Positions 57,466 to 64,000 of a stretch of 64,000 bases of DNA are shown here, piece by piece (the first letter of the stretch is position 1; each line of letters begins with the position of its first letter). Both the position numbers and the translations under genes were made by a program. The notes below the pieces were generated by a model. The model worked only from the letters and a program-made list of their open reading frames with translations. It had not been told where the DNA came from and searched no databases. This DNA comes from Brachypterus glaber (lineage: Eukaryota > Arthropoda > Insecta > Coleoptera > Kateretidae), in NCBI GenBank assembly GCA_958510825.1, contig OY294047.1:44251365-44315364 (forward strand), in the 5' to 3' direction.

Positions 57466-57713
57466 TACAGGGTGTCCGGAAATGATGATCAAAAAACTCG
57501 GGGGGTGAAAATATGACAAAAAGTTCCTATAAAAATATGTCTAAAAATGCGTCGTAAGGGAGCTAAGCCCCTTTGAAAGTGCCTAAAAAATTCGGTTTTG
57601 ATTTTATAACTCAGAAACCCTTTCAGATATAGCAACGAGGTTTTGCAGGTGAACTAATCTTAATAAGAGCCATCTGTAGAATCACCCCCCAGGTTTTTTC
57701 CGGACACCCTGTA
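57466..57713. mobile_element. TACAGGGTGTCC TIR element, copy C (248 bp, TA flanks)
   Basis: TACAGGGTGTCCGGAAATGA at the left and TTTTTTCCGGACACCCTGTA at the right, with TA on both sides. It keeps only the ATGCGTCGTAAGGGAGCTAA and AGCAACGAGGTTTTGCAGG blocks of the family, so it is an internally deleted copy. It too lies between the SoHo exons. Confidence 0.75.
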
Positions 57714-57917
57714 TAAATCAATATTTTAGCATCAGCAGCAAAAAAAACTTTAAGAAATGGATAAAATTATTTTAAAAACAAATATTTCGCAGATCTAATT
57801 AACTTGATAACTTATCAGAGAAAAAAGATAATTGCGATGGTTTATTAATAAATGTATAGCAAAAAAATCAAATTTGTATGATTTTTTAATAATTTTATTT
57901 ATTTGTATGTTTTTTAG

Positions 57918-57993
57918 GAAGTGAGAGATCAAGACCAGTCAAAGTGGTACAAAAAAATGTACGACACAATTCACAAACAAAAGCCACATAATC
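57918..57993 (+). CDS. CAP: CAP exon with second half of the SoHo domain, 76 nt
   Basis: The acceptor TGTTTTTTAG opens phase 0 and reads EVRDQDQSKWYKKMYDTIH then KQKPHN, ending AATC|GTAAGT in phase 1. The W-Y-K-x-M-[YF]-x-x-I-H signature completes the SoHo domain begun in exon 56693. This is the strongest single piece of evidence for the CAP/SORBS identity. All key aromatic and basic positions of the signature are present and nothing suggests decay. Confidence 0.9.
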
Positions 57994-58373
57994 GTAAGTA
58001 ATTTTTTTTTTAAATGACTATTGTCATGAGAAAAGCTGCCAACATACAAGTGAGAATTGAAAATGTTACACTGATCATAACGTCAAAAAAGAAAATTTCG
58101 CACTTTATAAAGAATAAAATCTATGTGCCTTATCCAAATTTTAGTTAAATCAGACCAAAAATAATGTAAAAATAAAGAAAATTCTAGCTTATCATCATCC
58201 CCATTACTATGTTAGTGGTAGCTTTTTGCATGTCACGGTGAGATTTTTATTTGTCACTAACTTTTTTGTATTACATTTATTATTTGCTAGTATTTTATCC
58301 GTTAATTTAACACAATTATTTCATATATATTTTTTAATAAATTTAAAAAACACATTTTTATTTTGATTTCCAG

Positions 58374-58409
58374 GCGAATACGTTACCATTCGGTATAAAC
58401 ATCCTAGAG
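58374..58409 (+). CDS. CAP: CAP exon (REYVTIRYKHPRG), 36 nt
   Basis: A short exon between TTTTGATTTCCAG and AGAG|GTATTT. In phase 1 it reads REYVTIRYKHPRG and leaves in phase 1, so it is symmetric and possibly a cassette. It follows the SoHo exon directly. No later exon could be supported before base 64000, so the next intron is at least 5.6 kb. The SH3-domain exons of the family must lie beyond the window. Confidence 0.78.
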
Positions 58410-61400
58410 GTATTTATTATTTTTTATTTTATAATGCCATTCCGCCTGCATACCATTTAGTTTTCAGCATTTTCAGCATATTCGAATTACAGCTTTTTTT
58501 TTCATAACATTTTTCTTGCATCGAGTTCGACCCATGTTTTTTACTTTTTTTGCAGATTTTTAACAATTTTCTCAGCATTTCCGCAATACTAATCAGTGGC
58601 GTGCGCCCAAAGGCTGTTAAGAAATTAATAAAAAAGAATGTGCATTTCTTTATACTCACGCACGCTAGATACATAGCTAGCGATATTTACTTGCATAATA
58701 TAACTAATAATTATTTTAGTCATTAACTATAAAATATTATTAAAAGCACCCAAATGTTAAATTCAAAAAAATATATAAATTATTTTAAAGTAGATGGCGT
58801 CAAAGATTGATCTAGTTTACCATAGTTTTAAAACTCACAGATTAACAAATTATTAATTATTTATTATTATTATTAATTAATTATTAATTTTTTAAAATGT
58901 TGATATAATCTTATAATGATCACAAGGTCTAAGGGAAATATAAAAATACCAACAATTCTGATATAGAACATTTTCCACATGAGTTGGCAGTCTATATAGA
59001 TACCAAAGAAATCCAATTCCGTATTTTTATTGGCATAAATTAACCATAGACAAGGAAAGACCTCCAAAGCCGTTGCGGAAAAGTGTGATAAATGTGACTT
59101 GCGCAGCTGCGCTAAACTTGCACATGCGCACTATTATTATTGTTTTTAACAAGTATTTTTTAACTTTAGTTTTATGTGTCAAATAAAAATTGTAAAAAAT
59201 GCAACAAAAAATAATAAATATCTATGAAGAAACGTCGAAATATTTTTTTTAAATTATTTTATATGAATTTTTCGAGGCGTGTTTGAATTTCGGGATTTTG
59301 TACACCTAGTTTGAGTACACCAGGGATTGACCCTTTGCTCTTCATAAAGCAACAATACAGGTTATGTTTAAAGTTATTAACAGATGCAGCAAAAAAAAAA
59401 CAATAAAAACACAGTAGAAGTCGAAAAATGAACAGAAACAAACGATGATCTCATAGTACTGACAGTATAAACAAACTACTAATAATTCGTCACCCCAGTA
59501 TTGGTTTGTCATATCTCTAATTTCGGACATTTTGAGATTTTTACTGCGGGATTTTTTGAGATACGACAAATAAATACTGGGGTGACGAATTGTTTTACGA
59601 CCGACAGTATTTCACAGGTGACATAGATGCGTATTGCGCAAGGTCAGATATATCGCGTTACGTCATTTCGCTGCCCCGTTCTGTCACAAAATAATCTTGC
59701 GCAGGCTGGACTTTTAGTCCTCTTTTCTTCTCTATGAAATTAACCCAATAAGTACTTATACCATTCTTGTTACTGTAAAACTAAAACATTGGTTTGGATA
59801 AAATAAAAATTCTTATACTGTAAAATTGCAATTAAAGGGTTTTGGGGGAAACAAGGCACATAAACAACAATTATCTTGTTTTAAGAAATACGACTTTAAA
59901 GTTTTTGCTGTAATCCTGATATCAGGTATAGTTTTTTAGGAACGATTTCAGCAATTAATGATGTAACAGGTAAATATTTCGCAATAAAAAAAGATTTTCA
60001 AACGGGCTTGGGGGCTGTACTCCTTATAAGGAATATAATCCATTAAATGGCACTATAATGCCTTTGTTTTAACGTTGACTGGAACTCAACTAAATATTTT
60101 ATTTGGGAAACAAGAACTTTTAGGAACAGGGTCACAATATTTCGTTATTTATTAACAATATATTTAAAAGGCGAGTTTTAAGGGGTTGCCACGATCTAGG
60201 GGAAAGTTTTTATGAAATTAAATTAAATCGATTTATTTGAAAACGTGGCTTATGTTTCTTGTTCCTCTGAGCCCTATGATTTTGCTTTTCTGCTTTTAAG
60301 TACCTACATTTGATTTTTCTAAAAGTGTCACATATCTAAAACCAATTAATGGTATGTGACGAATGACCTCTCAAAATACTTAGAATTTATAATTAGAAAT
60401 GTTACTTGAGTTAATTGGCTCTTATTGCTTCTTTAAGTGGTCATAAAATATTTAACCCATGTGAAAACTAAAGCATACACACCTACATAATTTACATCAA
60501 ATACAATTATATTATTATAAAATTACTCTAAAAGAAATTCTAAAATATTTTTTTTAATAAATAAAATAAACCAGTAAACAAAAACAGACCTTTTATTTGT
60601 GTTTACAAATATAAATATATATATATATAATTATAAATAAAGTTATTTCACATTTCGTTAAAGAGATACAATATTAAACTAGATGAAACGTTGCAAGCAC
60701 ATTTTTATAGGGCTTAAAAAGATCTTTTATTTAAAATATAATTTTTTGAAATCGGGTTATAAATGTGAGAGATATGGTAAAAAAACTTTTTACTGCTTTA
60801 AACGCCAATACCTCGAAAACAATGCGTTTTAGGAAAACGTTGTTTATAACATTTTTTGACCAATTTAAAATTATCTTTTATATAAGTGCTAAATTAACCA
60901 AATACAATAATAATTGCCTTAATTATAAACAAAAAACGCTAAAAATAGGACTTTTACCCTATTTTTACCCCCTTACCCCAATTGTTTACACCCAAAATCT
61001 AATCAGCTCTTCGGAATACGATAAGAAACAGATTTTTTTTACTGATTTCGACTCCGAATGGTCTAAATCGTCGAGAAATGTGAAAAAAACGTGGTCAAAG
61101 ATTTTGACTTTTCGGCGAAGATTTCAATACATCGGCACTCTTAGTAGCAATAAGTGCTGATGTAATTGTTATTAAATTTAAACTTACAGGCGCCTGCTCC
61201 TTTTTTTTTTCATTTAATAAAAATGTATAACTTTATATATATATATTTTTTTTTTTGGCTCCCCCTGAAATTTTAATAAGTAGGGCCTATGTTTATGCTA
61301 TTATCAATAACGGTTTCAGAGCCGATGTGAAACACAAGACAATTTAAACTCTATTGATATTTTTAACTTTTAAAATGTGGTCAGGGGCACAGGGGTTTTT

Positions 61401-63174
61401 TTAATGGAAAGGGGGGTCGTTTCATACATTAATATAAATCAAACAAAATTTTTCATTTAAACATATATTTTTAATTTTGTTTAGGGTGTTGAGTTATATT
61501 TTATTTTTTTTGTAATTTTTTTAAAGATTTTTTGTAAATTTTTATTTTTATCATGAAATTATTTTGCATCATATAATTAATCATTTCTCAACATTTTCTG
61601 GATTTTACAAAAGAAATTTTAGGATTTTTATTAATTAAAAATAAAAAAAATCCCTCATATGCCCGCTGCAGCACGCTGCGCGCTGTCTATTAAAAATAGC
61701 GTTAAATACTTACAGATAATTTGTTAAATACTTATGTTTTAAACGCATTTTGCTTTAAAAAAAATAAAATATTTTTTTTTTTTCGAGTACGAACCTGGGT
61801 TCCACGACTGGGTGCTGATTATTAGTTTTGATAAATACCCACTTAAGTATTCAGTCCACAGGCCAAAGCCCCGCTTCCAATAAGAACCATGCTTACATTA
61901 AATATTTTAATCACCATTGGCTTCGCACTTACAACATTTATGGTATTTTAAATAAAAACCTACGATAAGATTAGCGTTGAACCTTTACTTTAAAAGTAAC
62001 ATAAAAAAAGTGGCGTTTCAGTTACTAATTAACTTTTTTACGATAAGAAAACTAATTATAAATCACAGTGGAACAAAAACTAAAATAAAAAAATGCATTT
62101 TAATTTTTAGATTAAATCACAATTAGTTATTTTTTTTTGAAAAACGAAAAAAAAAATTAAAAATATTTTTGTTCCCTTTGCCCCCATTGCTAACCTCTAT
62201 GTTTACCAAAAGCAGCTCCAGAAAAGAACTTTGGATAAGGAACCTACATAAATTTCAAATTTAAAGACTTTAGCTCAAAACGTTCTCGACTTTTACTAGA
62301 TGATTTTTTTTTACGAAAATTATCTTTTTGCATATAAAACATCGAGAAATGTAAAAAAAGTAATATTTTTTAAATTTTTTTTACCTACCTAAAAAAGTAA
62401 AAATAACCCTGTCCATCATAATTCTCTTAAACACACTGCATTATGGATTTTTAAGAAGTATAATCATTTGTATCATTTTTATAGTATTTTAAATTTTAAA
62501 TTACGTCACATGCTCATTTTCTCATAATAACACTGTGCGACAAAATCGAGATTGATCTTTTAGGTATCATATCTATCAACGTAATTCGAAAATTTAGGAC
62601 CGATAAAGTCGCTACTTTAGGTCATTTTGGGTCATCATCATCATCATCATTATCTGTAGTTTGTTTGGTATATTTAAGGGAAATGCTTAGTGCTTATGGC
62701 TTATTTATCCTAATAGTTTGGTCATGAAATGTGTGCATTGGAAACTTAAAAACTAAAAAATTGTATATTCCATACGTGTTGTAGACTATACTTTTTCTTC
62801 GACTGCAAATATGAAACACTGTATGGCTTTAAACTGCGGACAAGGTTAAAAACAATGTTTTTTGTGACTCGACATTGTAAATGCAACAAAACACGTATTT
62901 TTAAATAAAGCAATTAATGTTATTTAATAATTTTATCGAATCAATAGTTAAAAAAGATTTTTATTTAATTTTAGCACATATTTACAAATTATAATGCAAA
63001 AATTGAAGGTTATATATTTTTGTGACAGATATCAGGTTTAAATATTTAACAATAGATGGAGCAGTTTTAATTTTTTGAACTAAATTGATAAAAAACTGGT
63101 CAAATATTAAGAAAAACTAATAAACTTAATGTAATTTTAATTTGCATTAAATTATTCAATATTTCATGGTAATA
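58410..63174. other. Start of the next CAP intron, no exon seen
   Basis: A hairpin around AATTCGTCACCCCAGTATT lies at 59487-59594. Short AT runs occur at 60613-60630 and 61237-61250, and (ATC)n at 62633-62650. A 131-codon ORF at 60765-61160 is open but Phe/Lys/Asn-rich without motifs and reads like repeat DNA. Acceptor-like sites near 58560, 59617 and 61190 lead quickly to stops in the required phase or lack support. Confidence 0.5.
61769..61885 (-). mobile_element. tRNA-like retroposon, minus strand
   Basis: On the minus strand a box A-like TGGCCTGTGG (61856-61865) and a box B-like GGTTCGTACTCG (61784-61795) are followed at once by a poly(A) run (T-run 61769-61783 on the plus strand). That order fits a tRNA-derived SINE or tRNA retropseudogene. 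The parent tRNA is not clear. Confidence 0.35.
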
Positions 63175-63905
63175 TACAGGGTGATCCATAACTGGCATGC
63201 CAAAATTTAAGAGGTGATTCTAGATCCAAAAATATAAAAAAAGTTCCTATAAAGGTTGGTCCGGAAATGAGCCCTAAGGGATCTAGGGCCCTTTAAAATT
63301 GTAATAAAAATAAGGTTTTTAATTAATAACTCGGGTACCGTTTAAGCTAGAGCGGCGAGCTTTTGCATGTATACTAGTATTAATAAGGGCAATAAGTTTA
63401 TGTTAATTTATTTTTTTAATTTATCCAGAGGCGTGCCCAGACGGACAAAATATATGAGGCTTAAAACATTTTTGCCCCAAACTTTTCTATGTGTATGTTT
63501 TTTGGATTTGTTGTAAAAAATATAGATTTCTAGAGTAAAAATACATATAAAATATAATATAGTATAACACTGTAGGAGCAACCGTTATCAAAAAAAAATG
63601 CAATTAAGAGGAAGTAACATTTTGTGCCACCAAAAACGTTACTTTTTAAAAGGCTATTACTCCTTTAATATTAAATTTAGGTGTTTTGGTGTATTATACT
63701 TTTTTGCTCAGTTTTAAATGAAGAATCACCCTGCAGCATTAAAATTTTATTGGTGCTTTTTTTTGTTCCCCATTCAATACGTCATCTTCGAAGGGCCGTA
63801 GCTCCCTTAGCGCTCATTTCCGGACCAACCTTTATAGAAACTTTTTTTCATATTTTTGGATGTAGAATCACCTCTTAAATTTCGGTACGCGAGTTCTGGA
63901 ACACC

Positions 63906-63910
<5 letters not shown>
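63175..63910. mobile_element. TACAGGGTG TIR element, copy D, with adjoining (TA)n
   Basis: It begins TACAGGGTGATCCATAACTG and ends GTTCTGGAACACCCTGTA. The internal blocks AAAAAAGTTCCTATAAAGGT and TGAGCCCTAAGGGATCTAGG and their inverses near 63780-63850 match the family. A (TA)n microsatellite follows directly (to about 63955), probably grown from the TA target. The ORF at 63681 is a reading of the right arm. Confidence 0.7.
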
Positions 63911-63957
<47 letters not shown>

Positions 63958-64000
63958 TACTTTACTTTTATAAACAAGAGATGGCACTACATGTGCTCAT

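Larger units (their letters stand above)
6452..58409 (+). other. CAP: Gene span: CAP / SORBS-family adaptor gene, incomplete at both ends
   Basis: This entry ties the exons together. Ten plus-strand segments have AG acceptors, GT donors and open frames, and their phases agree from one to the next (1-1, 1-1, 1-1, 1-0, 0-1, 1-1, 1-1, 1-0, 0-1, 1-1). The product would be about 1,260 residues before the missing ends. The exons at 56693 and 57918 carry a SoHo (sorbin homology) domain; in the SORBS/vinexin/CAP family this precedes three C-terminal SH3 domains and the proteins act as adaptors at integrin and actin attachment sites. No SH3 sequence is seen, and the last exon ends in a donor, so the gene continues to the right. 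The first exon begins in phase 1, so for that isoform it also continues to the left. The link from the three leftmost exons to 48045 rests on phase and frame only. They could be a separate upstream gene. Confidence 0.75.

Noticed and set aside
6452..58409. LMO7/smallish (LIM-domain) identity for the gene
   Set aside because: Some serine/proline-rich pieces could fit, but VGPxxxxGxPxALR and WYKKMYDTIH are SoHo signatures specific to SORBS/CAP.
58551..58620. Acceptor TTTTTTGCAG at 58557 as the next CAP exon
   Set aside because: The required phase hits a stop within three codons.
59618..59700. Acceptor TTTCACAG followed by an open phase-1 stretch (GDIDAYCARSDISRY)
   Set aside because: It stops after about 25 codons, has no suitable donor, and adjoins a hairpin repeat.
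60765..61160. 131-codon ORF as a CAP exon or separate gene
   Set aside because: No acceptor or donor pair in phase, no motif, and composition resembles nearby AT-rich repeat.
1..64000. CRISPR arrays, bacterial operons, rRNA or telomeric repeats
   Set aside because: None is present; all spaced repeats are inverted elements, minisatellites or dispersed copies.

Overview
The window looks like part of an insect (arthropod) genome. It is very AT-rich and almost entirely non-coding. A few small exons with clean GT/AG borders sit in introns full of terminal-inverted-repeat, fold-back, Penelope-like, LINE and SINE remnants. The order cannot be fixed from the sequence alone; a beetle or another insect with a large repeat-rich genome would fit.

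One plus-strand gene explains the convincing exons: the insect CAP (Cbl-associated protein, sorbin and SH3 domain-containing, SORBS) gene. It is incomplete at both ends. Its N-terminal or promoter part may lie left of base 1, and the SH3 domains must lie right of base 64000. Supported exons are 6452-6535, 10142-10243, 19853-22690 (a giant 2.8 kb exon), 48045-48244, 51083-51281, 54823-54918, 55255-55293 (a 39-nt microexon), 56693-56811, 57918-57993 and 58374-58409. The splice phases agree through the whole chain. The exons at 56693 and 57918 together encode the SoHo (sorbin homology) signature of this family, which identifies the gene. The link of the three leftmost exons to the rest rests on phase and frame only.

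In the 25 kb intron between 22690 and 48045 there are several candidate alternative starts. CpG-rich promoter-like patches precede short ATG exons that end in phase 1 and would join exon 48045 in frame (31977-32028 best, 46425-46443 next, 39017-39044 weak). A phase-1 to phase-1 exon at 26034-26186 is also possible. Immediately after the giant exon, a 165-nt intron leads to an open segment (22856-23026) that runs into a MITE and stops there, which could be an alternative 3' end.

The most unusual content is a set of hammerhead self-cleaving ribozyme motifs, all on the sense strand of CAP: a tandem pair 354 bp apart (3038-3082 and 3392-3436), one at 4965-5029, one at the 3' end of a truncated Penelope-like retroelement with a GIY-YIG endonuclease ORF (50120-51013), and a decayed one inside a palindrome (33960-34086). 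Other notable structures are a 120-bp perfect spacer-less palindrome (52336-52455), nested transposons with matching empty sites elsewhere in the window, a minisatellite-bearing TIR element (55341-56256), tandem in-frame splice donors in the SoHo region (56811/56823), and about twenty long fold-back elements.

Layout: 1-6451 repeats with ribozymes; 6452-10243 two small exons; 10244-19852 nested repeats and a possible alternative first exon; 19853-23026 giant exon and its short intron; 23027-48044 repeat-filled intron with alternative promoters; 48045-58409 eight exons separated by repeats; 58410-64000 the next intron, with no exon seen.
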